Assembly (NCBI GenBank): GCA_030149475.1
Contig: JASBRL010000050.1
Coordinates: 1-64,000, forward strand
Source: Marinobacter sp.
GTDB lineage: Bacteria; Pseudomonadota; Gammaproteobacteria; Pseudomonadales; Oleiphilaceae
Reading direction: 5' to 3'
DNA length: 64,000 nucleotides
Part shown: piece after piece, positions 26,638 to 36,947 of the stretch
How the letters are laid out: every line of letters begins with the position of its first letter
Numbering within the stretch: position 1 is the first letter of the stretch
The notes under the pieces: generated by a model
What the model was told of the DNA's origin: nothing
Seen by the model: only the letters and a program-made list of their open reading frames with translations
Database searches by the model: none
Translations under genes and position numbers: made by a program

Positions 26638-27867
26638 CTACAGGTACGACTGGCCGAAAACAAAGATGAACTGCGCCACACCTGCCGCAAAACCCAGAAA
26701 TGCCCCCACCAGTATCAGCTTGATCTCGTCTTCCTGAAAGCAGGGGCGCAACAGGTCCTGGAATTCTTCTGAAGATAGGGCAATCATGCGTTCCACCATA
26801 ATGGACTCGACGGCTCTGGCCCGGTCCTGCTCAAATACCGGGTTATTGAAAGAGGTACGGGAGATTTCAATCGCCTTTTCCCCGACCTGGTGTTTCAGCG
26901 TCGCAAACCCGGTGGGACCAAAGGCCATCTGGGTAAGCGCTTTACCCATTCCGGCGGTCTCGTCCACCAGTGGCTTGATGTGCTTCTTGACCATGTTGCG
27001 GGCCCGTTCGCCGCTGGGCCCGTTGAGAATGGCGTTAATGATATTGCCGACGGTGAGTATCTCGTGGGTGACCAGGTGGCAGAAGGATTCGGCAACCTCG
27101 GTCTGGCGTTTGAGAAACAGGCCCTGAAGGCGGAACGGGCCGAGTCTTTTTACATGCAGTGGGCGAAAGATCACATTGAGTGCGATCCAGTTGGTTGCCC
27201 AGCCTACCAGCAGCCCGAACACCGGCAGAACCCACCAACTCTGATAAAAATACCAGACGGCCATCTGGATCAGACCAAAAAGGAAGCCGAAGTAGAAACC
27301 GGAGTTGACGATGAAACGGAATTCCACGTCGCCGCATTCCAGAAAAATCCGGTTCAGCAGGCGCTTGTCGATAGCCAGACGCTCGATGACCATGCCTTTG
27401 ATGTCCAGCAGCCCTTCGATGTTTGCTGACACATCATCGACCAGATTATCCACCAGTTGTGGTGTCGATTTCCGTACCCGCTCATACACCATGCGGCGGG
27501 CCGAGGCCGGCAGGTTCTCCCAGAAGGTGGGATATTCCCGCAGCATCATTTCGTCGACGTATTCCTCGATGCGAGGTTCCACCGAATGCACGATGTGCGC
27601 CGCCAGCACGCGGGGATCAATCTGCTCGAAGATTTCCTGCACAGTGCCAATCTTGGCAATGGTCGCGTCAACGCTGATGGCCGCCATTTTACGGGCCTTC
27701 GAGGGAATAATGCCCTGCCAGCCCAAAAGCGGCGGTATGCCAATAAAGTCCAGCGGGTAGAATGTCATCTTGATCGCCAGCCAGTTGGTGGACCAGCCAA
27801 TCAGGGCCGCAATGACGGGAATGCTGAGGTACTGCCAGAATTCGGGTTGGGTGAACAGCGCTATCAT
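26638..27867 (-). CDS. DUF445 family membrane protein
   Basis: The 409-residue protein has N-terminal and internal hydrophobic helices, a repeated motif GWSTNWLAIKMTFYPL and GWATNWIALNVIFRPL (two halves of a duplicated domain), and a final helix FLGFAAGVAQFIFVF. It fits the DUF445 family of uncharacterised inner-membrane proteins. The internal duplication is directly visible. It stands alone with no operon partner within 100 bp; the gap to the HDOD gene (about 270 bp) shows only AT-rich sequence. Confidence 0.85.
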   Translation of the reverse strand: MIALFTQPEFWQYLSIPVIAALIGWSTNWLAIKMTFYPLDFIGIPPLLGWQGIIPSKARKMAAISVDATIAKIGTVQEIFEQIDPRVLAAHIVHSVEPRIEEYVDEMMLREYPTFWENLPASARRMVYERVRKSTPQLVDNLVDDVSANIEGLLDIKGMVIERLAIDKRLLNRIFLECGDVEFRFIVNSGFYFGFLFGLIQMAVWYFYQSWWVLPVFGLLVGWATNWIALNVIFRPLHVKRLGPFRLQGLFLKRQTEVAESFCHLVTHEILTVGNIINAILNGPSGERARNMVKKHIKPLVDETAGMGKALTQMAFGPTGFATLKHQVGEKAIEISRTSFNNPVFEQDRARAVESIMVERMIALSSEEFQDLLRPCFQEDEIKLILVGAFLGFAAGVAQFIFVFGQSYL

Positions 27868-27975
27868 CCGTAAGCTCGCGGTCGGGTTGTTATTCCGGGG
27901 TGAGTTACCGGGCGACTGGTAGCCGGGTCAGGCTGCCAGTCGGAGCCAGACATAAGCCTATACTGAATCGGAAAT

Positions 27976-30900
27976 TTAACCTTGGTCAGCATAGTGTTTG
28001 CCGCCGTCAATACTGTCAATCCCGGCCTCGGCGTCCGTGCTCTGTGGTTGCACGCGGGCTGCTACGTCCTCAATCAGGGATAGCAGCACGGGCACCACCA
28101 GCAGGATCAGCGCGGTGCCGACGGCCAGACCAAAGGCGATACTGGCGGCCATGGGGATCAGAAACTGCGCCTGCAGGGAGGTTTCGAACAGCAGTGGCAT
28201 CAGCCCGCCGATGGTGGTGAGCGAGGTCAGCAGAACGGCTCTCAGGCGTTGGCAGGAGGCTTCCACCAGCGCTGTTCGTACCGGCATGCCGTCCGCGCGC
28301 AATTCCTTGTAGAAGGTTACCAGAATGATGGAGTCGTTGATGACAATGCCGGACAGCCCGAACATACCGAACAGCGACAGGATGGTGAGGTCGATGCCCA
28401 GCAGTAAGTGCCCCAGGATGGCACCGCACAGGCCAAAGGGAATCGCAATCATCACCGCAATGGGCCAGGTATAGGCGCCGAACACCCAGGCCAGAATGAT
28501 GTAGATCATGGCCAACCCCAGCAGCGCACCGGACATCATGTCGGCGCTGGTCTCGCGCTGTTCTTCGGCTTTGCCCTTGAACGTGGCCTGAACCCCGTAG
28601 CGACTGAGAATGCCCGGAAGCGCGCCCGCTTTCAGATCGGCAATCACCTGGTTGGCGTTGGTGACCGATGAATTCACGTCTGCCGTGACGCTGACCCCGA
28701 GCTGGCCATCGGTATGCCGTAGCAGCGCCAGACCACGCCGGGACTCCAGATGGATGACATTCTCGAGCGGCGCAATGCCACCGCCGGGGGTGACGACGGG
28801 CAGGGTGTCCAGGGTCCGCTGCAGGTCCCGTTCCGCTTTTGGCAGCATGATACGGACTTCTACCTCGTCGTGGGCGTCGTAGAACACCTGCAGTAACTGA
28901 CCATCCAGCGCGGCGCGCATCTGGCGTCCCACATCTTCAATGGTCAGGCCCACCGACTGGGCCATGGGCGTCAGACTGAAGACATACTGCTGCTTGCCCC
29001 AGGGCAGGTCGTCGAGAATGTCGGTGACGCCGTCGTACTTGCGCAGTGCCGCCTGGATCTCGTCCGACGCGGCCTTGAGGGTGCTGGCGTTACCACCGGT
29101 AAGAAAAATATCGAGTGGTTTGCCCGGAGGCCCGCCCTGGGGGCTGGTGATCGACAGTTGCTCGACCCCGGCCTGTTCCGGCAACGCCTGACGCCAGGCC
29201 TTGATGAATTCCGGATTGCGTACGTCCCGGGCATCGGGCGTGACCAGCTCCACCGACACCATGGCGTATTGCTCGCCCTTCTCGATGTTGCGTCCGCCGT
29301 TGAATGAACCCTGGTTGAGCTTGAGCAGGGCCACATCGACCAGGTCCTTGTCGGACTTGAGCCTGTCATTGACCTGCCACAGGGCATCTTCCATCAACCG
29401 GCCGTAGGCCTTGACGTCAGAGGGCGGTGTGCCTGCGGCGAACTTGACACTGGCCACGATACTGGAGGTTTCCGGGGTCGGGAAAAAGGTGAAGCGGACG
29501 TGTCCGGTGGCCACCAGAGCCACACTGAACACCAGTGCGCAGGCGGTGCCGGTCAGCACCGTGGCACGGTGCTTCAGGCTCCACTCGGCGAGTGGCCTGA
29601 ACTGCCGGTCACGGAAATGCGCGAACGCAGCATCCAGTTTTTTACGCACCCGACCAGGCTCCCGGTGGTGATTTTTGTGGAAGCTCGAGCGCAGGTGCCC
29701 CGGCAGAATCAGGAAACTTTCCACCAGCGACGCGATGATCACACAGATCACCACAAACGGAATGTCCCGCAGAATCTGGCCGATGATGCCGCTCACCAGC
29801 ATCAGCGGCAGAAAGGCGGCAATGGTCGTAAGTGACGAGCTCAGCACCGGCACCAGCATGCGCCGGGCGCCCCCCTCGGCGGCCTCCAGGGAGCGTTCAC
29901 CGCGCTGGTAGTGGGTCATTGCATCCTCCGCCACCACGATGGCGTCGTCGACAATGATCCCCAGGGCCATGATCAGCGCAAACAGGCTGATCATGTTGAT
30001 GCTGCCGCCGTTCATCCACAGCACCGCAAGGGCGCCCAGAAAGGAAATGGGAATGCCCGCGGCCACCCAGAAGGCAATGCGTCCGTTGAGAAAGATGAAC
30101 AGGATGCCGACCACCAGTATCAGGCCGCTGATGCCGTTTTTTAGCAGCAGATTGATGCGGTCAATGATCAGCTCATACTGGGCGTCGAAGGGAATGATCC
30201 TGATGCCCTGTGGCAGGTCAGGGCGCACCTGGTCGAGCCAGTTGGTCATGATATCCGCGGATCTGAGTGCGTCCGCGGACTCGGTGCGCTGCAACTGCAT
30301 CAGCACCGCCGGTGCGCCCCGGTAAAAGATTTCCACCGAGTTGTCCTTGGGGCGCAGGGTGACGTCGGCGATATCGCCCAGGGTCAGTCGCTGGCCGTCG
30401 GCGGTGGTGACGATCGGCATGCGCTTGAAGTCACTGGCGCTGCGGCCCTTCTGCAGACTGCGGATTTCCCGCACCGACTCCTCCTCACCGACCGTGCCGG
30501 CGGGGATGTCCTGGCTCTGCTGAACCACCCGCTGACCGATGGCTGGCAACGTCATGCCCAGGGTGGCGATGTTGTCTCCCGGTACTTCGATAGCGATTTC
30601 CCGGTCGGGCAGGCCGGTAATGTTCACCTTGGCAATGCCGCGGTCCAGCAACTGCTTCTCATAGCCATACACCAGCGGGCGCAGGGCTTCCAGCCGCACC
30701 GGTCCGGTTACCACCAGGGTCGCCACGGGCTCATTGCGGACGAACTTGCTGATGACCGGGCGTTCGGAGTCCGTCGGCAGGTTTCGCACCAGCGCGACCA
30801 GTTCGTTGACCTGGTCCAGTGCCACCCCCATGTCGGTGTTTTCCTGGTATTCAATCACGATGTTGCTGAAACCACGGGCCGAGGTTGAACGCATCTCCTT

Positions 30901-31158
30901 GACGTTGTCCAGGTTGCGCAATTCCTGTTCCAGCGGTGTGGTAATCGAGCGCGCGACATCCTCGGCACTGGCGCCTGGCCAGGTCACCTTGACGGTGATG
31001 AAGTCGGTCGCGAAATTGGGGAAAAACTGCCGGTTAAGATTGGTCAGGGCGTAAATGCCCGCCAGCAGCATGATCAGCATCAGCAGGTTCGCGGCCACCT
31101 TGTGACGGGCGAAGCGCCCCAGAATGTCGTTGCGCTGGGAGTCCGGCCCGCTGGTCAT
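27976..31158 (-). CDS. RND multidrug-type efflux pump
   Basis: The 1060-residue inner-membrane pump has twelve helices in two halves, with the proton-relay motif GIIVDDAIVVAED in TM4 (two adjacent aspartates). This is the hydrophobe/amphiphile type, unlike the metal pump at 6554. The N-terminal segment KVAANLLMLIMLLAGIYAL is typical of the less-studied AcrB homologues found in Marinobacter and Pseudomonas. It overlaps the adaptor gene by 4 bp. No outer-membrane channel gene is in the cluster, so it must borrow one. Substrate is unknown. Confidence 0.92.
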   Translation of the reverse strand: MTSGPDSQRNDILGRFARHKVAANLLMLIMLLAGIYALTNLNRQFFPNFATDFITVKVTWPGASAEDVARSITTPLEQELRNLDNVKEMRSTSARGFSNIVIEYQENTDMGVALDQVNELVALVRNLPTDSERPVISKFVRNEPVATLVVTGPVRLEALRPLVYGYEKQLLDRGIAKVNITGLPDREIAIEVPGDNIATLGMTLPAIGQRVVQQSQDIPAGTVGEEESVREIRSLQKGRSASDFKRMPIVTTADGQRLTLGDIADVTLRPKDNSVEIFYRGAPAVLMQLQRTESADALRSADIMTNWLDQVRPDLPQGIRIIPFDAQYELIIDRINLLLKNGISGLILVVGILFIFLNGRIAFWVAAGIPISFLGALAVLWMNGGSINMISLFALIMALGIIVDDAIVVAEDAMTHYQRGERSLEAAEGGARRMLVPVLSSSLTTIAAFLPLMLVSGIIGQILRDIPFVVICVIIASLVESFLILPGHLRSSFHKNHHREPGRVRKKLDAAFAHFRDRQFRPLAEWSLKHRATVLTGTACALVFSVALVATGHVRFTFFPTPETSSIVASVKFAAGTPPSDVKAYGRLMEDALWQVNDRLKSDKDLVDVALLKLNQGSFNGGRNIEKGEQYAMVSVELVTPDARDVRNPEFIKAWRQALPEQAGVEQLSITSPQGGPPGKPLDIFLTGGNASTLKAASDEIQAALRKYDGVTDILDDLPWGKQQYVFSLTPMAQSVGLTIEDVGRQMRAALDGQLLQVFYDAHDEVEVRIMLPKAERDLQRTLDTLPVVTPGGGIAPLENVIHLESRRGLALLRHTDGQLGVSVTADVNSSVTNANQVIADLKAGALPGILSRYGVQATFKGKAEEQRETSADMMSGALLGLAMIYIILAWVFGAYTWPIAVMIAIPFGLCGAILGHLLLGIDLTILSLFGMFGLSGIVINDSIILVTFYKELRADGMPVRTALVEASCQRLRAVLLTSLTTIGGLMPLLFETSLQAQFLIPMAASIAFGLAVGTALILLVVPVLLSLIEDVAARVQPQSTDAEAGIDSIDGGKHYADQG

Positions 31159-32423
31159 TGCGCCGGCTCCGCGTTGACCACATCGACCTTCAGGCCGGCA
31201 ATGGCGTTGGGCAGTTGCGTGGAGAGAATCCGGTCACCGGTCTGCAGCTGGTCCGACTGGACCAGCAACTGCTGGACACCGTTCTCGAACCGGCTGCCGG
31301 CCATGGTTACCTCGAGTGGTTGCAGTCGACTGTCCACGACCCGGTACAGGGTGGTTTCGTCATACAGCGCGGCGACCGGTATGGCAAAGGTCCGCTGACG
31401 AGGTTCGAGGTCAACGCGCAGCGACAGGGTCCGGTTGAGCGCAACCGAGGGTGCCTGATCGACAAAGCGGAACAGGCCGTCGATGCCGCCAGCCCCCTGG
31501 CTGACCTGGCCGCTCAGACGGCCCAGTTCCAGGCGATAGCGGGTACCGTTGAGGTCGGTGGTGGCAGAGAGTTCGCTGGTACCGGTGAGGGCCTGTCGGG
31601 CATCGGGCAGCCAGCGCATCGGAATCTGGGCGCGCACCTCCAGCCTGCCGTTGGCGTAGAGGCTGGCGAGCGGTTCACCGGCGCGTACGCGCTCGCCTGG
31701 GCTGACTGCGATGCCAGTCACCGTGCCATCGAAGGGGGCCGTGACCTGGGTCCGCCGCAGATCCAGTCGGGCCTGGGCCAGCAGGGCCCGCGCCCGGCTC
31801 AGACGCGCGTTGATGGACTTCATCCGGCTGTCGTGATTGGCCACCGCCAGCTTGCGGCTGATCAGTGACAGTTGCGCGGACTGGCGCGCCTGGCGGGCTT
31901 CGTCGATGCGCGACTGGCTGGTCAGGTTGGACTGTGACAGTTTCTGTTCGCGGGCCAGGGCGCGGTTGGCGATGTCCAGCAGCGACTGTTCATGCTTTAC
32001 GAAGGCCTGGTCGGCCTCGTACTGGTTTTTTTCCTGGGTCAGCTGAGCTTCCAGTTCCTGCACATCGGCTTCGCGCTGATCCACAGTCAGCGCGACTTCC
32101 GACGCGTCCAGTTTGACGATGATGTCGCCCTTGCTCACCGCCTGTCCTTCGAGCACCGGCAGGCTGGCCACATCCGCGGTCACCGCCGACGTCAGATCGG
32201 ATCGGTAGGGGGTTTCTACCCGGCCCAGCAACTGCAATTGTGGCGAGCGCTCGGCGGCGGTCACCGTTACTGTCTGGATTGGCCAGGCCTGTTCTTCCGC
32301 CGCCTTCTCCGGTGGTGTGGGTTTCAGCCGGGCCAGCATCCAGACCAGCAGCACCGTGACCAGAACGATCGACAGCGGGATCAGCACAACCTTGAAGCGT
32401 GACCGGAGTCCGGATGTAATCAC
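31155..32423 (-). CDS. RND efflux periplasmic adaptor (AcrA-like)
   Basis: The 422-residue protein has an N-terminal signal anchor (VLIPLSIVLVTVLLVWML), a lipoyl-like half-motif (VLEGQAVSKGDIIVKLD), a long coiled-coil hairpin at about 105-200, the matching half (VTAPFDGTVTGIAVSPGERVRAGEP) and the beta-barrel. It has no lipobox. It precedes and overlaps the RND pump gene (ATGA). A local regulator (TetR or MarR) is absent, so control must come from elsewhere. Confidence 0.9.
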   Translation of the reverse strand: MITSGLRSRFKVVLIPLSIVLVTVLLVWMLARLKPTPPEKAAEEQAWPIQTVTVTAAERSPQLQLLGRVETPYRSDLTSAVTADVASLPVLEGQAVSKGDIIVKLDASEVALTVDQREADVQELEAQLTQEKNQYEADQAFVKHEQSLLDIANRALAREQKLSQSNLTSQSRIDEARQARQSAQLSLISRKLAVANHDSRMKSINARLSRARALLAQARLDLRRTQVTAPFDGTVTGIAVSPGERVRAGEPLASLYANGRLEVRAQIPMRWLPDARQALTGTSELSATTDLNGTRYRLELGRLSGQVSQGAGGIDGLFRFVDQAPSVALNRTLSLRVDLEPRQRTFAIPVAALYDETTLYRVVDSRLQPLEVTMAGSRFENGVQQLLVQSDQLQTGDRILSTQLPNAIAGLKVDVVNAEPAQ

Positions 32424-32453
32424 AGCGTAACCTTCCAGATGTTCTAGACGTTA

Positions 32454-32494
32454 GCCGTCATCGGTGCCCGCTATGAGACGGGTTCGGTGATGGC
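32454..32494. terminator. Imperfect hairpin after rsmE
   Basis: GCC...CCCG and CGGG...GGC arms form an interrupted stem between rsmE and the adaptor gene. No T-tract follows on the minus strand, so it may only attenuate read-through. Confidence 0.3.
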
Positions 32495-32508
32495 CGTTTG
32501 TTGTTCTG

Positions 32509-33258
32509 TCAGTCCGTATCGGCGTCGTGTCCGATATCGCCCCACAGCCATTGGCACAGGGCCAGGGCCGCCACCGGAGCGGTTTCTGTTCGCAGCACCC
32601 GCGGGCCGAGAGCCGCCGGCAAAAAGCCGGCGGTTTCCGCCTCGGCAATCTCGTCGGCCGTCAGTCCACCCTCCGGGCCGATCATCAGCGCCAGCCGGCT
32701 CGGGCGCGTCAGCGATTGCAGCGACTGCCGGGTACGGTGATGCAGCACCAGTTTCAGGTCGCAGTCGGCGGTTTGCGTCAGCCAGTCGGTGATGGTGGTC
32801 ACGGCGCCGATGGTCGGTACCACCGCGCGCCCGCACTGTTCCGCGGCGCTCACCGCAACTCCCTGCCAGTGGCGCAGGCGCTTGTCTTCACGGTCGCCTT
32901 TCAGGCGCACGTCGCAGCGCTCGCTGACCAGCGGCACGATGTGACTGACCCCCAACTCGACGCTTTTCTGGATCGCATAATCCATACGGTCGCCCTTTGA
33001 CAGCACCTGACCGAGCATTACTGTCAGCGGCGACTCGGTCATACGGGGGACAGGGTCGCCCAGATCCGCCCAGACCTGTTTTTTGTCGACCCGGGTCAGA
33101 ACCGCGGGGTAGTCCCGGCCGTCGCCGTTGAACAGGATGATCGACTGCCCGGGCTGCATGCGCAGCACCCGGCCCACGTGCTGGGCGGCACTGTCTTCCA
33201 GCAAAATACCTGCCCCGGCGGTCAGGGCGGCCGATGTATGAATACGCGGATGGCGCAT
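32509..33258 (-). CDS. rsmE: 16S rRNA (uracil-1498-N3)-methyltransferase RsmE
   Basis: The 249-residue protein has the N-terminal PUA-like domain and the SPOUT methyltransferase knot near the C-terminus, with the family motifs KGDRMDYAIQKSVELGV and MIGPEGGLTADEIAEA. It methylates U1498 of 16S rRNA using SAM. It begins 5 bp after the bioA stop, so the two are co-transcribed. Its own SAM use and that of BioA fit the SAM-cycle genes nearby, though the operons are separate. Confidence 0.93.
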   Translation of the reverse strand: MRHPRIHTSAALTAGAGILLEDSAAQHVGRVLRMQPGQSIILFNGDGRDYPAVLTRVDKKQVWADLGDPVPRMTESPLTVMLGQVLSKGDRMDYAIQKSVELGVSHIVPLVSERCDVRLKGDREDKRLRHWQGVAVSAAEQCGRAVVPTIGAVTTITDWLTQTADCDLKLVLHHRTRQSLQSLTRPSRLALMIGPEGGLTADEIAEAETAGFLPAALGPRVLRTETAPVAALALCQWLWGDIGHDADTD

Positions 33259-33263
33259 GACGG

Positions 33264-34613
33264 TCAGTCTCTGACAGCCATCTCGATGCCTTCCGTGGCC
33301 ACCTGGGCCAGATGACGAATCTGCTCCTCGGTAATGACATACGGCGGCATGAAGTAAACCACATTCCCCAGCGGTCGTAACAGTGCCTGCCGGGTCAGGG
33401 AATGGCGATACACTTTCAGGCCGCGCCGTTCCTGCCAGGGGAACGGGGTTTTGCTGGACCGTTCCTTGACCATCTCAATCGCCAGGGTCATGCCGTGCTG
33501 GCGGACATCGCCCACGTGGGGATGATCGGCAAGGTGGGCTACCGAGTTGGCCATGCAGGCAGACAGCCGACGATTGTGGTCGATCACGTTGTCGTCGCGG
33601 AAGATGTCCAGGGTCGCCAAAGCCACCGCACAGCCGATGGGGTTGCCGGTGTAGCTGTGGGAGTGCAGGAACGCCCGCAGGGTTTCATAGTCGTCGTAGA
33701 AAGCCTCGTAGACGGTGTTGGTGGTCATCACCACGGACAGTGGCAGGTACCCGGCAGTCAGTCCCTTGGACAGGCACATGAAGTCGGGGGTAATGCCGGA
33801 CTGCTCGCAGGCAAACAGGGTGCCGGTGCGGCCAAAGCCCACGGCGATTTCGTCGGCAATCAGGTGCACACCGTAGCGGTCGCAGGCTTCCCGGAGTTTG
33901 GTGTGATAAACCGGGTGATGCATGCGCATGGACCCGGCACACTGGACCAGCGGCTCAATTACCACCGCACAGATTTCGTCATGGCGCTCCGCCAGAATCT
34001 GCTCCATGACCTCGAACTGGCGCAGGGCATAAGCTTCCTCCGTCTCTCCGGGTTCACGATTGTAGGCGTCTGGTGAGGGCGCCGTGATGACTTCCATCAG
34101 CAGGGGCTGGTAGGTGTCCTTGTACAGGGGTACGTCCCCCAGGGCCAGGGCGCCCAGGGTTTCGCCGTGGTAGCTGTTACCCAGGTTGACGAAGTTCTTC
34201 TTGGCGGGCTTGCCGCAGTTTTTCCAGTAGTGGTAGCTCATCTTCAGCGCCGCCTCAATGGCCGATGAGCCATTGTCGGCGTAGAAGCATTTGTTGAGCC
34301 CTTCGGGGGTGACTTCAATCAGCCGTTCAGACAGGTTGACCACCGGCTCATGGGTAAACCCGGCGAGCATGGCATGCTCAAGTTGTTCGATCTGATCGCG
34401 GATGGCGCCGTTGATGCGTGGATTGGCGTGGCCGAACAGATTGACCCACCAACTGCTGACCGCGTCGATGTAGCGGTTGTTCTCGAAATCTTCCAGCCAG
34501 ACACCTTCGCCCCGTTTGATCGGAATCAGCGGAAGGGATTCGTGGTCTTTCATCTGGGTGCAGGGGTGCCAGACGGATTTCAGGTCTCTGGCGACGATGT
34601 CGGCATTGCGCAT
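33264..34613 (-). CDS. bioA: Adenosylmethionine-8-amino-7-oxononanoate aminotransferase
   Basis: The 449-residue PLP enzyme has the class III aminotransferase motifs: DEIAVGFGRTGTLFACEQ, and LSKGLTAGYLPLS with the PLP lysine. The N-terminal HPCTQM and SSWWVNLFGHANP are typical of BioA. It makes diaminopelargonate in biotin synthesis and uses SAM as amino donor. The other biotin genes are not in the window. It heads a bioA-rsmE pair. Confidence 0.93.
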   Translation of the reverse strand: MRNADIVARDLKSVWHPCTQMKDHESLPLIPIKRGEGVWLEDFENNRYIDAVSSWWVNLFGHANPRINGAIRDQIEQLEHAMLAGFTHEPVVNLSERLIEVTPEGLNKCFYADNGSSAIEAALKMSYHYWKNCGKPAKKNFVNLGNSYHGETLGALALGDVPLYKDTYQPLLMEVITAPSPDAYNREPGETEEAYALRQFEVMEQILAERHDEICAVVIEPLVQCAGSMRMHHPVYHTKLREACDRYGVHLIADEIAVGFGRTGTLFACEQSGITPDFMCLSKGLTAGYLPLSVVMTTNTVYEAFYDDYETLRAFLHSHSYTGNPIGCAVALATLDIFRDDNVIDHNRRLSACMANSVAHLADHPHVGDVRQHGMTLAIEMVKERSSKTPFPWQERRGLKVYRHSLTRQALLRPLGNVVYFMPPYVITEEQIRHLAQVATEGIEMAVRD

Positions 34614-34829
34614 GTGTGGGGTCTCCGGTCTGCCCGTCTGGTGTGCCGGGACGGGCGGTTATGCATTTCGGCCGTCCATGATACGGGTGCCGGGGTTGCC
34701 GATGCCAGTGCATGATGCCGGTTTATGCTCCGGAGCTGACACCTGTGCCCCCGGCATGGGTTGAAACGGCCAATGATCCGCGGCGGATTGCGCCGGACAA
34801 TACCGCGATCGGCTCAGGAGACTTCTGTT

Positions 34830-35336
34830 ATGCAACTTGAAATGACCCATCACTATCCAGCGAGTGTCGGTCAGGTGCTGGATGCCTTTTTCGATGAGCA
34901 TCATATTCTGGCCAAAAACGAGCGTCTGGGTGCCCGTGAGGTTCGGGTGGCCCAGAGCCACCGGGATCAGGATGTCGGCAAGCTGATCGTCGAACGGAAG
35001 ATGACCACCAGCGCCGAAGTGCCAGGTCTGTTGTCAGGTTTTCACCGCGAATGGAACAGTGTCCGCCAGGAAGAGCACTGGTTTTGCAAGGACGACGGCG
35101 AGTGGCACTGTGAATTCCGCGTGCGGATAGACCATGTGCCGGCAAAGATTCAGGGCTACATGCGCCTGCAGGGCGAGGGCCGGGAATGTACCAACCACGT
35201 CAACCTGACGGTGCAGTGCGATGTGCCGCTTCTGGGCAAGAAAATCGCCCGTTTTCTGATTGAGGATATGGAGCACAAGATTGACCAGGAACACCGGATT
35301 ACCCGGCAGCTGCTGGATCATTCGGCGCCGGCGTGA
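34830..35336 (+). CDS. DUF2505 domain protein
   Basis: The 168-residue protein begins MQLEMTHHYPASVGQVLDAF and fits the DUF2505 family, a START-like/SRPBCC fold seen in actinobacteria and some proteobacteria. The ATG at 34830 has CAGGAG upstream; the track start at 34761 adds unsupported residues. No signal peptide or membrane helix is present. A lipid or hydrophobic ligand would be a guess from the fold only. It is divergent from bioA and has no operon partner. Confidence 0.75.
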   Translation: MQLEMTHHYPASVGQVLDAFFDEHHILAKNERLGAREVRVAQSHRDQDVGKLIVERKMTTSAEVPGLLSGFHREWNSVRQEEHWFCKDDGEWHCEFRVRIDHVPAKIQGYMRLQGEGRECTNHVNLTVQCDVPLLGKKIARFLIEDMEHKIDQEHRITRQLLDHSAPA

Positions 35337-35357
35337 GTCCCGCTGGACCGCCGGCAG

Positions 35358-35373
35358 ACGCCCTGTCGGGCGT
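35358..35373. terminator. Hairpin between convergent DUF2505 and ABC ATPase genes
   Basis: ACGCCC-TGTC-GGGCGT forms a 6-bp perfect stem with a tetraloop. There is no clear T-tract. It may terminate either gene weakly. Confidence 0.4.
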
Positions 35374-35431
35374 TGCGGGGGATGCCGGGCACAGCCAGCA
35401 CACACCGGTGTCTGGCTTTGCCCGGTCCGGC

Positions 35432-36178
35432 TCAGTGCTTTAGCACCCGCGACAGGAACGACTGGGTGCGTTCGTTCTGGGGGTTGTCGAACACGTCCTC
35501 GGGTTTGCCTTCCTCGACGATCTGGCCTTCGTGGATGTAGATCACCCGATCCGCCACTTCCCGGGCGAAGCCCATTTCGTGGGTGACCACCATCATGGTC
35601 ATGCCCTCTTTGGCGAGGCCCCGCATGACATCCAGCACTTCCCCGATCATTTCCGGGTCCAGCGCCGAGGTGGGTTCATCGAACAGCATCAGGCGCGGCT
35701 CCATGGCCAGTGCCCGGGCGATGGCGACACGTTGCTGCTGGCCGCCGGACAGCTGGCTGGGATACTTGTCCGCCTGGCTGCCAATGCCGACCCGTTCGAG
35801 CAGCCGGGTGGCATTGCTGGCCGCTTCGCTTTCCGGGGTTTCTTTGACTTTCATGGGCGCCAGCATGATGTTGTTCTGCACCGTCAGGTGCGGAAACAGG
35901 TTGAACTGCTGGAACACCATGCCCACTTCCTTGCGGATGGTCGCCAGCCCCTTCTGGCTCTCGCCGCGGGGCAGCAGTGTCTCGCCGTCCACGGTGAGCT
36001 GGCCGGATTCGTACTCCTCGAGGCCGTTGACGCAGCGGATCAGCGTTGATTTACCCGATCCGCTGGCGCCGATGATGACCACCACCTCGCCCTGCTCGAC
36101 GGTCAGATTGATGTCTTTGAGGACATGAAGCTGGCCGAAGTACTTGTTCAGGCCCTGCATGTTTACGATATGTGTCAT
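35432..36178 (-). CDS. Polar amino-acid ABC transporter ATPase (GlnQ-like)
   Basis: The 248-residue ATPase has Walker A GASGSGKS, signature LSGGQQQR, Walker B LMLFDEP and switch region VTHEMGF. It is typical of the polar amino-acid family. The ATG at 36178 is used, since the track's upstream 20 residues are not conserved-looking. It ends a three-gene unit with permease and binding protein. The absence of a second permease suggests a homodimeric pore. Confidence 0.92.
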   Translation of the reverse strand: MTHIVNMQGLNKYFGQLHVLKDINLTVEQGEVVVIIGASGSGKSTLIRCVNGLEEYESGQLTVDGETLLPRGESQKGLATIRKEVGMVFQQFNLFPHLTVQNNIMLAPMKVKETPESEAASNATRLLERVGIGSQADKYPSQLSGGQQQRVAIARALAMEPRLMLFDEPTSALDPEMIGEVLDVMRGLAKEGMTMMVVTHEMGFAREVADRVIYIHEGQIVEEGKPEDVFDNPQNERTQSFLSRVLKH

Positions 36179-36209
36179 GGAAATCGCTCTCGTCAGATGG
36201 TCGCTCTGG

Positions 36210-36881
36210 TCAGGTCGACGCCACGCCGCGACGTTCAAGCGTGCGCAGTATCAGTGACAGGGACAGCGTGATGCACAGGTACATGATGGCCACCACGAAG
36301 TAGACCTCGAAGGCGGTAAACGTGTTGGCAATGTACACCTGCCCCTGACGGACCAGCTCACCGACACCGATCACCGAGAACAGCGAGGTGTCCTTGATGC
36401 TGACGATGGCCTGATTGCCCAGCGGCGGAATCATCCGGCGAAATGCCTGGGGCCAGATAATGGACCAGAACGTCTGCGACCGTGACAGCCCGAGCGACAG
36501 TCCGGCTTCGGACTGACCGCGGTCGATCGACTGAACGCCACCGCGCACGACTTCCGAGATATAGGCGCCCGAGTTCAGCGCAATGGCGGCAATACCGGCG
36601 GTCAGCGGGTCAATGGGTCCGCCGATCAGGTCCGGCAGGCCGTAGAAAATAAACAACACCTGCACCAGGATCGGCGTGCCCCGGAAAACCTCGATGTAGG
36701 TGGTGGCGGGCCAGCGCAGCAAGCGTCGCTTGTTGATGCTCAGCAGCCCGAAAAAGATGCCCAGGGCGAAGCCGATCAACAGGCCACCGAAAGAAATCAG
36801 GAGGGTGTAGGGGATGCCTTTGAGCAGGAACGGTATCGAATCGATGGCCGCCTGCCAGTCAAACTGGAACTGGAAATCCAC
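36210..36881 (-). CDS. Polar amino-acid ABC permease
   Basis: The 223-residue permease has five hydrophobic helices and the coupling motif [30 protein letters not shown]. Its size and lack of a partner permease fit the GlnP/HisM family working as a homodimer. It lies between the binding-protein and ATPase genes with gaps of about 66 and 31 bp. Confidence 0.92.
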   Translation of the reverse strand: MDFQFQFDWQAAIDSIPFLLKGIPYTLLISFGGLLIGFALGIFFGLLSINKRRLLRWPATTYIEVFRGTPILVQVLFIFYGLPDLIGGPIDPLTAGIAAIALNSGAYISEVVRGGVQSIDRGQSEAGLSLGLSRSQTFWSIIWPQAFRRMIPPLGNQAIVSIKDTSLFSVIGVGELVRQGQVYIANTFTAFEVYFVVAIMYLCITLSLSLILRTLERRGVAST

Positions 36882-36947
36882 GGTTGGGTTCTCCCTGCAG
36901 AATTAAGGGATGCGCCGGCACCCGGGCCGGCGCATCGGGCGGGGCTG